A DNA stretch of 22,474 nt, from the NCBI GenBank assembly GCA_036825155.1, contig DAISYU010000048.1:1-22474 (forward strand), read 5' to 3'. The position numbers and the translations under genes are program-made. Origin of the DNA: DSAD01 sp036825155. Lineage in GTDB: Bacteria; Desulfobacterota; Desulfomonilia; UBA1062. This document shows positions 16,319 to 22,474 of the stretch, piece by piece. Under the pieces are notes generated by a model that worked only from the letters and a program-made list of their open reading frames with translations, had not been told where the DNA came from and made no database searches. Numbering within the stretch: the stretch's first letter is position 1; every line of letters starts with the position of its first letter.

Positions 16319-16521
16319 CAGTAGTACGTCCTCATCTTGTGCATTCTCTTCAAGGCCCGCTTGCGCGCAGCTATAGCCTTCCTCTTTTTCTTTACACTCG
16401 GCTTTTCATAGAACTCGCGTTTACGAACCTCGGAGAGAACTCCAGCCTTTTCCACCTGCTTTTTGAAGCGTTTTAATGCACCTTCAAAAGGCTCCGTATC
16501 TCTCACTTTTATACCGGGCAT
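16318..16521 (-). CDS. rpsU: 30S ribosomal protein S21
   Basis: A 67-aa, strongly basic small-subunit protein that sits near the anti-Shine-Dalgarno end of 16S rRNA and helps initiation. PGIKVRDTEPFEGALKRFKK, then KREFYEKPSVKKKRKA and a Lys/Arg-rich tail, are family hallmarks. The ATG at 16521 has GGGGGG about 12 nt upstream. First gene of the cluster, preceded by a good sigma-70 promoter. In E. coli S21 heads the rpsU-dnaG-rpoD operon; here yqeY and mutS2 lie between. Confidence 0.97.
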   Translation of the reverse strand: MPGIKVRDTEPFEGALKRFKKQVEKAGVLSEVRKREFYEKPSVKKKRKAIAARKRALKRMHKMRTYY

Positions 16522-16572
16522 GCGTTATTCGTACACCCCCCCTCATTTTCGAAATATTTTCAAGAGAAAGAA

Positions 16573-16601
16573 TCTATATAAGAACATCGGGTGCGTGTCA
16601 A
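16573..16601 (-). promoter_or_regulatory. Sigma-70 promoter of the rpsU-yqeY-mutS2-dnaG-rpoD cluster
   Basis: On the minus strand: TTGACA (16601-16596), 17-nt spacer, TATAGA (16578-16573). A perfect -35, ideal spacing and a 4/6 -10. The predicted start near 16566 leaves a leader of about 45 nt to the rpsU ATG. Confidence 0.75.
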
Positions 16602-16917
16602 GCAATTAACGGATGCAATGCAGGAAAATACCGGTCATTTTTTTTCTGAAAATTCTTTTTTCGAATTACGGGAAAAGACTTCTGGAACCTGATCACACCC
16701 CACAAAATGTATTCGAAGAATCGCTGAAGCGAGCAAAAACATGTAGATAGCGCTCAATTCCCACCGATGATGTCTTCATGGGTTCATCTGGCCTGACTGT
16801 CGGACCCTAACATCTGATTTTCACCGGCACCCATTGTTTTTCAAAAATCTGTTGACAACAGATGTTTTCTATACTCACATTCTCAAGTTAATGAATAGAA
16901 CTAACGAAAATTACCAT
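16602..16917. other. Divergent intergenic region upstream of the large membrane protein
   Basis: About 316 nt between the rpsU promoter and the chosen start of the large plus-strand gene. It holds a T-rich stretch, a small TCGCT-GA-AGCGA hairpin (16721-16732), and TATACT at 16870-16875, a possible -10 that would give a leader of about 36 nt to the ATG at 16918. TTGACA at 16852 is only 12 nt from it, too close to be its -35. No other signal seen. Confidence 0.4.
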
Positions 16918-19900
16918 ATGAAGGACTCGATCCCGAAGATTCTCTTCGATAGAGAGGACCACGAACTTCTCGTAATCGTGGATGAGGTTCTCAACAGAGA
17001 CGAGTCGAGGAAGTATATCAAAAATCTCTTGAACCCGTATCTGCATCCCCACGGCATTAAGGAACTGGCGGCATCGCGAGAATTGCGTATAGCTTACGCA
17101 GTGGTAGATCTGTTGAATTCTCTGGAGGTGGGTGAGGCGACTGAGAGGCTCAGCGCCCTGCGATCGTTAAAAGATGAAGTGCTCTACAGTGCCCAGAGCC
17201 ATCTCCAGAAAAATACCGCCCGGGTACTTATACAGATCATGAAAAGGCTGGTCCGCTCTCAGGGGGATTATCACAGCAGGCTGCAGTTGGCCCATGATTT
17301 CCGTATGTCAGCCTCCGGCAAACCGAGAATCATTCGCGAACAGTTGAAGAAATATCACCTCCTGGAGATGCCCGAGGCGTGGAACCAGATCGCTACTGAC
17401 GACCATGTTCATGATGTGAACACCAAGGGTAGAAAGACGCCGACCCACCTTATCATGGATGCCTGGATCAAGGGGATCAGAAGGCTCAAAGTCATATATT
17501 ACAATTACGTGCGGACCGATGTGGCCGCCGAGCTCCTCGAAGCAGCTGAGATTATGGGTATCAGGGTCAGGATCGGCGTCGAGCTCTCCGCGATATTCCG
17601 CAACCGGTATGTTCAGCTGATCTGGGCACCACGAGGACTGCTTGACACCCAGGATTACCTGCGCTTTCTGGAGGAACCGGCTGTCGCCGCCTTTACCGCC
17701 GAGGGCAGAAGGATATCGGAGTATAAACAGCGCTACGTCTTCTCTATCCTCAGGGAATTTAATGCCAGACATCGCCATACCATTGAGGAAAACTACGGTA
17801 TTGCCGTTATGCCGCTCGGAGAGAGCGAATTTCTCTCCTTTGTCGGTACGGGCCAGGTTTCCATTCTGCATCTCGCGGAATTTATTCATACCAAGATACT
17901 GCCTGCAATGCGATCGCGTACCCAGGAACTGAGAGACCTGTATGATGATGCAGACGAAGAAGAGCGCACAAGGCTGGCAACTATCGTTGAAGAAATGAAT
18001 AATCTTGATTCGGAAGCCATCGTTGAGCGGTATCTGCGACCGTCCAGCAATCCCGGTGTTCCCGATCCGAACATCCCGACCAATGATCCTGATGCCCCCG
18101 ATCTCCTCAAACTCACTCCGCAGGAGATCATAAAGAAGCTGGATCATCTTCATTCGGGGTACTCTATCACCCTCGGGCTGAGCGGATTGAGCATCGAGGA
18201 TGTCCTTGAACTCCTGTATGACTGCAGGGGAAAGATAACCCACCTGGAGAATTTTAACCTGAAGGATTATTCACTGGGAAGGGACCGACATTATCAGCAG
18301 ATAAATGAATTCCAGCGGGCCATTAACGACGGCAATGTAATCGTGTTGAAGCGCAGCATACTCGATGTGATCAAACGTCTGGAGACCTCGTACTATGAAG
18401 ACAGGCAAGACAGAATCGAGAAGCTCAAGACCATACTGCATGATATTGAATCATTTCAGTCATACTACCGGGGTTCCCGTCTCAAAAGCCGAGTGGGAAG
18501 CGACTCTGCCGGCAGATCCCATCACCTCTACGGTATGGGCATGGCGATCAAAGACACCCTGCCGCTCCAGGCTCAGCGGGAAATCGAGAAATCCTCAGCT
18601 GCTTCCCGGCTGACCGTACCGGTCAATACCGGGGTCTATCTGCAGGTTAATTACCTTCCCGAAAAGTCAGAAAATTCCCTTTCCGGATCCATTTCCTCCT
18701 GGGCATCCCGTATGCCGGGGATGCGGTACTTCGGGAAAAACCGGCGGGAAAACTGGGAGATGATAAACCACTCCACCCTTATCGGACCCGGCGGCAATGT
18801 GGTGACACTCGGCGGAATAGACCAGGAAAAAACGAACGGGCTCTACATCAAACCACCTCAGCGTGGTGAGGCAGGAAGCCGCATCTCCTGGAGATACATG
18901 AACAGCTCCCTGAAAAACTGGATAAAGGTGTTCATCGGATTCGTACCGGCCTTTCTCACCTTTTTCCTCACCAAGGACTGGTGGCTCCTTGCTTATCTTG
19001 GGGCCTTCATCTGGTTCGGGATCACAGGGCTGAGAAATATCCTCCAGTCCGTTCTGGGAGGCGGCGGTTTGCGCCGGTCACCGCTGCTTAGTTGGAATGA
19101 CTATGTAAGCTGGGAACGCCTGACCGATTCCCTGCTTTTTACCGGTTTTTCCGTTCCACTGCTCGACTATATCGTGAAAACCGTCCTCCTGGACCGCATG
19201 CTCGGCATTACGGTTTCCACAGGGCCGATAGCACTCTATACGGTCATGGCTTTAGCAAACGGGCTGTACATATCGACACACAATGCATTCAGGGGATTCA
19301 CCAAGGCGGTGATCTTCGGCAACTTTTTCCGCACCGTACTGTCCATCCCCATTGCCGTGGCATTCAATATCATCATCGGTGGTATCCTTTCCGTGTTCGG
19401 CATAGCAGGTATAGAACTCATCTTACAGAAGTGGGCGGCAATCATATCCAAGGCTGCCTCCGATTGTGTGGCCGGATTCATCGAGGGTCTTGCCGATCGC
19501 TATCAGAACATTCAGATCCGCATTCGCGACTATCGAGGCAAACTCTCACAACTCTTTGACACCTATTCGCATATGGAGATCCTGTTCCCCGAATCGGACG
19601 TGATCGAAATGCTCAACTCTCCTGAAGGTTTTATTCATACCATCAAAAAGGAAGCCGGCGACCTTGAAAAGATCGTCATCATCAATGCCCTGGACCTCCT
19701 CTACATCTGGATGTATCAGCCACGGGCACGAAGCGCACTGGTCTCGATCATGAAGGAGATGTCTCTCGAGGAGCGTCAGATATTCCTGTGCACGCAATTT
19801 GTCCTCGAGCGAAACCGGGAGATATCCCAGCTTTTTGTCGACGGAGTGGTGGGCAAGAACTTTTCGCGGCCACTTGCCTTTTATCTGGACAGATCAAAGG

Positions 19901-19932
19901 GGTACCTCGACGTCATAAGGAACATGTGCTAG
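16918..19932 (+). CDS. Large membrane protein with divergent PHP-like motifs, function unknown
   Basis: I do not recognise this gene by name. From the ATG at 16918 it encodes 1004 aa; in-frame ATG at 16891 and TTG at 16834 would add 9 or 28 residues, and none has a clear ribosome site. The N-terminal two-thirds is soluble, with motifs resembling a PHP metal-hydrolase domain: DDHVH (161-165, DxHxH), RIGVELS (218-224; the family has PGVEIS) and GSDS (527-530; the family has SDAH). The usual TDHN is IYYN (193-196), so one ligand is absent. A Pro/Asn/Asp linker lies near 374-394. About five hydrophobic helices follow (about 666-685, 688-707, 736-757, 768-785, 804-838), then a helical cytoplasmic tail (860-1004). 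No signal peptide. It is a single gene, divergent from rpsU and convergent with ugpE. The PHP link is an inference. Confidence 0.6.
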   Translation: MKDSIPKILFDREDHELLVIVDEVLNRDESRKYIKNLLNPYLHPHGIKELAASRELRIAYAVVDLLNSLEVGEATERLSALRSLKDEVLYSAQSHLQKNTARVLIQIMKRLVRSQGDYHSRLQLAHDFRMSASGKPRIIREQLKKYHLLEMPEAWNQIATDDHVHDVNTKGRKTPTHLIMDAWIKGIRRLKVIYYNYVRTDVAAELLEAAEIMGIRVRIGVELSAIFRNRYVQLIWAPRGLLDTQDYLRFLEEPAVAAFTAEGRRISEYKQRYVFSILREFNARHRHTIEENYGIAVMPLGESEFLSFVGTGQVSILHLAEFIHTKILPAMRSRTQELRDLYDDADEEERTRLATIVEEMNNLDSEAIVERYLRPSSNPGVPDPNIPTNDPDAPDLLKLTPQEIIKKLDHLHSGYSITLGLSGLSIEDVLELLYDCRGKITHLENFNLKDYSLGRDRHYQQINEFQRAINDGNVIVLKRSILDVIKRLETSYYEDRQDRIEKLKTILHDIESFQSYYRGSRLKSRVGSDSAGRSHHLYGMGMAIKDTLPLQAQREIEKSSAASRLTVPVNTGVYLQVNYLPEKSENSLSGSISSWASRMPGMRYFGKNRRENWEMINHSTLIGPGGNVVTLGGIDQEKTNGLYIKPPQRGEAGSRISWRYMNSSLKNWIKVFIGFVPAFLTFFLTKDWWLLAYLGAFIWFGITGLRNILQSVLGGGGLRRSPLLSWNDYVSWERLTDSLLFTGFSVPLLDYIVKTVLLDRMLGITVSTGPIALYTVMALANGLYISTHNAFRGFTKAVIFGNFFRTVLSIPIAVAFNIIIGGILSVFGIAGIELILQKWAAIISKAASDCVAGFIEGLADRYQNIQIRIRDYRGKLSQLFDTYSHMEILFPESDVIEMLNSPEGFIHTIKKEAGDLEKIVIINALDLLYIWMYQPRARSALVSIMKEMSLEERQIFLCTQFVLERNREISQLFVDGVVGKNFSRPLAFYLDRSKGYLDVIRNMC

Positions 19933-19941
19933 GAACAACTT

Positions 19942-19961
19942 CTCTTTTAAGAGTCTTTTTT
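19942..19961 (+). terminator. Weak terminator-like palindrome between convergent genes
   Basis: CTCTTTTAAGAG (19942-19953) followed by TCTTTTTT. The stem is only about 4-5 bp, so it is at best a weak terminator in the 27-nt space between the large gene and ugpE. Confidence 0.3.
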
Positions 19962-20880
19962 ACTTCTCCGGTTCCACAAGTCCCTTCACAAACCACCGCT
20001 GCATGAAGAGCACCACGAGAACCGGCGGCAGCATGACGATCAATGCCCCTGCAAGGGCAACATTCCAGTACGGCAGGTCGTCTGCAGCGGGGATCAGGTT
20101 CTGAAGGCCGATAACCGCGGTCATCATCTTGGGATTCGTGGTAATCAGCAGCGGCCAGAGATACTGGTTCCATCCGTAAACGAATTCAATAACCACCAGG
20201 GCGGCGATATTGGTTTTGGACAGAGGAAGCAGTATCTTGCGGAAAAAGGTCATTGCAGAAGCACCGTCCATCTTTGCAGCCTCGCACAGTTCTTCAGGTA
20301 CGGTCAGGAAAAACTGACGGAAGAGGAATGTGCAGGTGGCGGAAGCCACCAGGGGCATGATCAGCCCTGTATAACTGTCGAGCAGAGACCAGTCCAGCCG
20401 CACATCAATGTCGTGCCCCACTATCCAGCCCACGATGCCGTTTAAGTGCAGCAGATCCCACAGTCCCTGGAAGGGTCCCATGATGTTTGCAGCCATTTCA
20501 TAGGTGGGCAGAATCCTGACCTCTACCGGGAGCATGAGCGTGCAGAACACGGACACAAAGGCCACGGTCCTGAACCGGTAATCGAAATAGACGATAGAGA
20601 AGGCACCCAGCAGGGAAACGGTGATCTTGCCAATGGTGATCCCCGACGCCATGATAAATGAGTTTAACAGGTTTGTTCCGAGGTTGCCGTTGATCCATGC
20701 CGTCTTGATGTTGACCAGAAGCTGGTTGCCGGGGATCAGAGGCATGGGGACCATTGAGACCTCATGTATGGGCAGCGTGGCCGCAATCAATGCATAGATG
20801 ATGGGAAATCCGACGATTAAAATCCCGGTGATCAGGAACAGGTATGTAAGCGTATCCAGTATCGGTGTCTTTTCTATCAT
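19960..20880 (-). CDS. ugpE: ABC transporter permease UgpE (glycerol-3-phosphate type)
   Basis: Inner-membrane permease of a CUT1-family importer; it pairs with UgpA to form the channel for sn-glycerol-3-phosphate or glycerophosphodiesters. 306 aa. Residue matches to E. coli UgpE as I recall it run through most of the chain: PMPLIPG, LLNSFIMA, GKITVSLL, TLMLPVEVRI, FLFRQFF, YGWNQYLWPLLI and the ending RWFVKGLVEPEK. The EAA loop that meets the ATPase is at 197-220 (EELCEAAKMDGASAMTFFRK). About 30 extra residues (about 134-165) sit before LLDSYTGL compared with the 281-aa E. coli protein. The start lies 5 nt after the ugpA stop, so the two are one operon. No ugpC follows. Confidence 0.92.
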   Translation of the reverse strand: MIEKTPILDTLTYLFLITGILIVGFPIIYALIAATLPIHEVSMVPMPLIPGNQLLVNIKTAWINGNLGTNLLNSFIMASGITIGKITVSLLGAFSIVYFDYRFRTVAFVSVFCTLMLPVEVRILPTYEMAANIMGPFQGLWDLLHLNGIVGWIVGHDIDVRLDWSLLDSYTGLIMPLVASATCTFLFRQFFLTVPEELCEAAKMDGASAMTFFRKILLPLSKTNIAALVVIEFVYGWNQYLWPLLITTNPKMMTAVIGLQNLIPAADDLPYWNVALAGALIVMLPPVLVVLFMQRWFVKGLVEPEK

Positions 20881-20885
20881 AGCTC

Positions 20886-21776
20886 CTACCCGGTATATTG
20901 CACCTTTTTCTCAACATATTTGAACTGTAAGACGGTGATAACGATTATGATGGTCATGAGAACGACCGACTGCGACGATGAGGCCCCGAGGTTAAGCCCG
21001 ATGAAACCGTCCTGATAGACTTTGTAGACCAGGATGTTCGTTGCTCCGCCTGGCCCTCCCTGGGTCATGGTGTGTATCACACCGAAGGTATCGAAAAACG
21101 AGTAGATTATATTCATGACCGTTACAAAGAACAGCGTCGGAGAGAGCAGAGGCAGCGTTATGGTCCAGAACCTCCTGAAAGGACTTGCGCCGTCGATTGC
21201 AGCCGCCTCGATCAGGGACATGGGGATTGCCTGCATGCCGGCCACAAAGAACACGAAATTATAACTGATCTCTTTCCAGGCGCTCGCCATGGTAACCATG
21301 AACAGGGCATCCCCACCGTCTAAAACCGGGTTCCAGTCAAGACCTAGCCACCTTTTGATGGCATAGGAAACGACGCCGTAGGAAGGATGAAGCAGGAAGA
21401 GCCAGAGAATACCTGAAATGGCCGGAGCAACAGCATACGGCCAGATAAGCATCGTCCTGATCACGGCCTTTGCCTTGAGCGCCCGGTTGGCCATGGTGGC
21501 GATGAAAAGCCCCAGAGTAATGGATACCGCTGCCACACAGGCACTGAAAAAGAATGTTGTCATGATGGATTTGAGATACAAAGGATCGGTAAAAAGCTGG
21601 ATGAAATTATCGAACCAGATAAATCTGCTTCGCCCGCCGAAAGGATTGCTGCGCATGACAGACTGCATCAGCCCCTGGAGTGCAGGCCAGTAGAAGAAGG
21701 TAAGCGTCACCACCACCTGCGGCAGTATCAGAAGATACGGCAGGGTTCTGGAGGTAAATACAGATCTTTTTATCAT
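20886..21776 (-). CDS. ugpA: ABC transporter permease UgpA (glycerol-3-phosphate type)
   Basis: Partner permease of UgpE in the inner membrane, 296 aa with the start chosen here. Six hydrophobic spans; the EAA loop SLIEAAAIDGASPFRRFW is present, and FDTFGVIHTMTQGGPGGAT and SQSVVLM match UgpA of E. coli in position. I prefer the ATG at 21776 over one five codons upstream (21791): it has GAG just before it, aligns with the E. coli start, and the upstream ATG lies only 2 nt beyond a strong hairpin stem. The gene follows ugpB after an 80-nt space that holds the hairpin, and precedes ugpE by 5 nt. Confidence 0.92.
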   Translation of the reverse strand: MIKRSVFTSRTLPYLLILPQVVVTLTFFYWPALQGLMQSVMRSNPFGGRSRFIWFDNFIQLFTDPLYLKSIMTTFFFSACVAAVSITLGLFIATMANRALKAKAVIRTMLIWPYAVAPAISGILWLFLLHPSYGVVSYAIKRWLGLDWNPVLDGGDALFMVTMASAWKEISYNFVFFVAGMQAIPMSLIEAAAIDGASPFRRFWTITLPLLSPTLFFVTVMNIIYSFFDTFGVIHTMTQGGPGGATNILVYKVYQDGFIGLNLGASSSQSVVLMTIIIVITVLQFKYVEKKVQYTG

Positions 21777-21793
21777 TATCTCGTTGCCCATAT

Positions 21794-21831
21794 GGTAACG
21801 CTTTCCCTGCTCGAGAAGGGAAAGCGTTACC
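21794..21831 (-). other. Perfect 14-bp hairpin between ugpB and ugpA
   Basis: GGTAACGCTTTCCC (21794-21807) pairs perfectly with GGGAAAGCGTTACC (21818-21831), extendable by one T-A pair, around a loop containing CTCGAG. No T run follows on the minus strand, so it is not a simple terminator. In other binding-protein operons such hairpins protect the upstream binding-protein mRNA or cut downstream permease expression; that role here is an inference. Confidence 0.8.
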
Positions 21832-21856
21832 GATGTTTGATTGTTGTCTCTATATC

Positions 21857-22474
21857 CTATTTATATGTTTTTTCAAACTCGCGAAGCTGCTGGTTGCCCC
21901 TCTTGACTGCGTCATCCATGGCCTGCTGAGCAGTCTTGGTTCCGTTCCAGACCAGTTCCAGCTCTTCGTTGATGATGTTGCGTATCTGAATGAAGTATCC
22001 CAGACGAAGACCACGTGAAACCTTTGTGGGATCCCGTCGCGTCAGCTGCTTGATCCCCACTTCCTGGTAGGGGAATTCTTTATAGTACCCTTCTTTCTTC
22101 AACGCTTCATAAGCGGCCAGTGTGATCGGGAAATATCCGGTCTCCTTGTGCCAGTAGACCTGCATCTCCGGTGTTGCAAGGTGCTTCAGGAAGGCAGCAA
22201 CGCCCTTGTAATCTTTTTTGTTGTGGCCCTTGAATACCCACAGTGAAGCGCCGCCGATGATGCTGTTCTGGGGGTCTTTCATCCATGCCTCCACCGGCAT
22301 GGGTGCTACATCCCACTGGAAGTCCTTGACCGTTGCCTGCATTTTCGCGATCTGGCTTACGGAATCGATGTAAACCCCTGCGTTCTGGGCAACAAACTCT
22401 GCAGAGGGTCCCTGAAACTTTTGTCCACCGTAGAAGAACCGGTTGTCCTTCATCCAGTCCTTGAGCATGGCTAT
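21857..22474 (-). CDS. ugpB: Periplasmic substrate-binding protein UgpB (5' part beyond window)
   Basis: C-terminal 205 residues of the extracytoplasmic solute-binding protein that captures glycerol-3-phosphate or glycerophosphodiesters and delivers them to UgpAE. The frame is open to the window edge, so the ATG at 22468 is internal and the signal peptide is not visible. Matches to E. coli UgpB include PQNSIIGGASLWVFKGHNKK, WHKETGYFPIT, KVSRGLRLGYFIQIRNII, NEELELVWNGTKTAQQA and RGNQQLREFEK. Family length is about 430 aa, so about half is present. First visible gene of ugpBAE; the specific ligand is by similarity only. Confidence 0.92.
   Translation of the reverse strand: MAMLKDWMKDNRFFYGGQKFQGPSAEFVAQNAGVYIDSVSQIAKMQATVKDFQWDVAPMPVEAWMKDPQNSIIGGASLWVFKGHNKKDYKGVAAFLKHLATPEMQVYWHKETGYFPITLAAYEALKKEGYYKEFPYQEVGIKQLTRRDPTKVSRGLRLGYFIQIRNIINEELELVWNGTKTAQQAMDDAVKRGNQQLREFEKTYK

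Noticed and set aside
16852..16875. TTGACA plus TATACT as a sigma-70 promoter for the large membrane protein
   Set aside because: The spacer is only 12 nt, too short for a working pair; TATACT alone is kept as a weak possibility.
17308..18243. A 311-codon minus-strand frame inside the large membrane-protein gene
   Set aside because: The plus-strand frame is continuous for over 3 kb with coherent motifs and membrane helices; the opposite frame shows none.

Overview
The window looks like a metagenome-assembled contig from a Gram-negative anaerobe, most likely Desulfobacterota (former Deltaproteobacteria). The evidence is a multi-subunit pyruvate:ferredoxin oxidoreductase, outer-membrane porins with classical signal peptides, sigma-54 promoters, and an rpsU-yqeY-mutS2-dnaG-rpoD cluster. 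The lineage is an inference from gene content. Two 100-N scaffold gaps (6258-6357 and 15095-15194) mark draft assembly; the flanks of the first share an exact 55-nt overlap.

Layout. 1-1931 (+): the 3' part of porA and all of porB. 1938-5064 (-): a PLP-dependent threonine dehydratase-like enzyme, an SH3/coiled-coil membrane-anchored protein and a phosphomannomutase/phosphoglucomutase. 5271-6188 (-): a lipoprotein with a C-terminal SHOCT module, with a (CCTTATA)n heptamer array upstream of its start. 6440-9790 (+): two monocistronic outer-membrane porin-like genes. 9734-10159: a gene-free stretch with hairpins and a degenerate 30/31-bp repeat. 10160-16601 (-): the macromolecular-synthesis cluster rpsU-yqeY-mutS2-dnaG-rpoD behind a good sigma-70 promoter. 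16918-19932 (+): a large unrecognised protein of about 1004 aa with divergent PHP-like motifs and a multi-pass membrane region. 19960-22474 (-): ugpB (partial), ugpA and ugpE of a glycerol-3-phosphate-type ABC importer.

Working together. PorAB interconverts pyruvate and acetyl-CoA with ferredoxin. The rpsU cluster couples translation, replication priming and transcription initiation, with tightly overlapping stop/start codons at three of its four junctions. The Ugp proteins would bring in phosphorylated glycerol compounds, but no ATPase gene (ugpC) lies beside them.

The strongest regulatory signal is in front of the two porins. Each has a sigma-54 -24/-12 element, and each has the same perfect inverted repeat GTTGTA-N4-TACAAC centred exactly 73.5 bases upstream of the -12 G. 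This points to one unidentified enhancer-binding activator controlling both outer-membrane channels. The large PHP-like membrane protein is the best candidate for an undescribed function.
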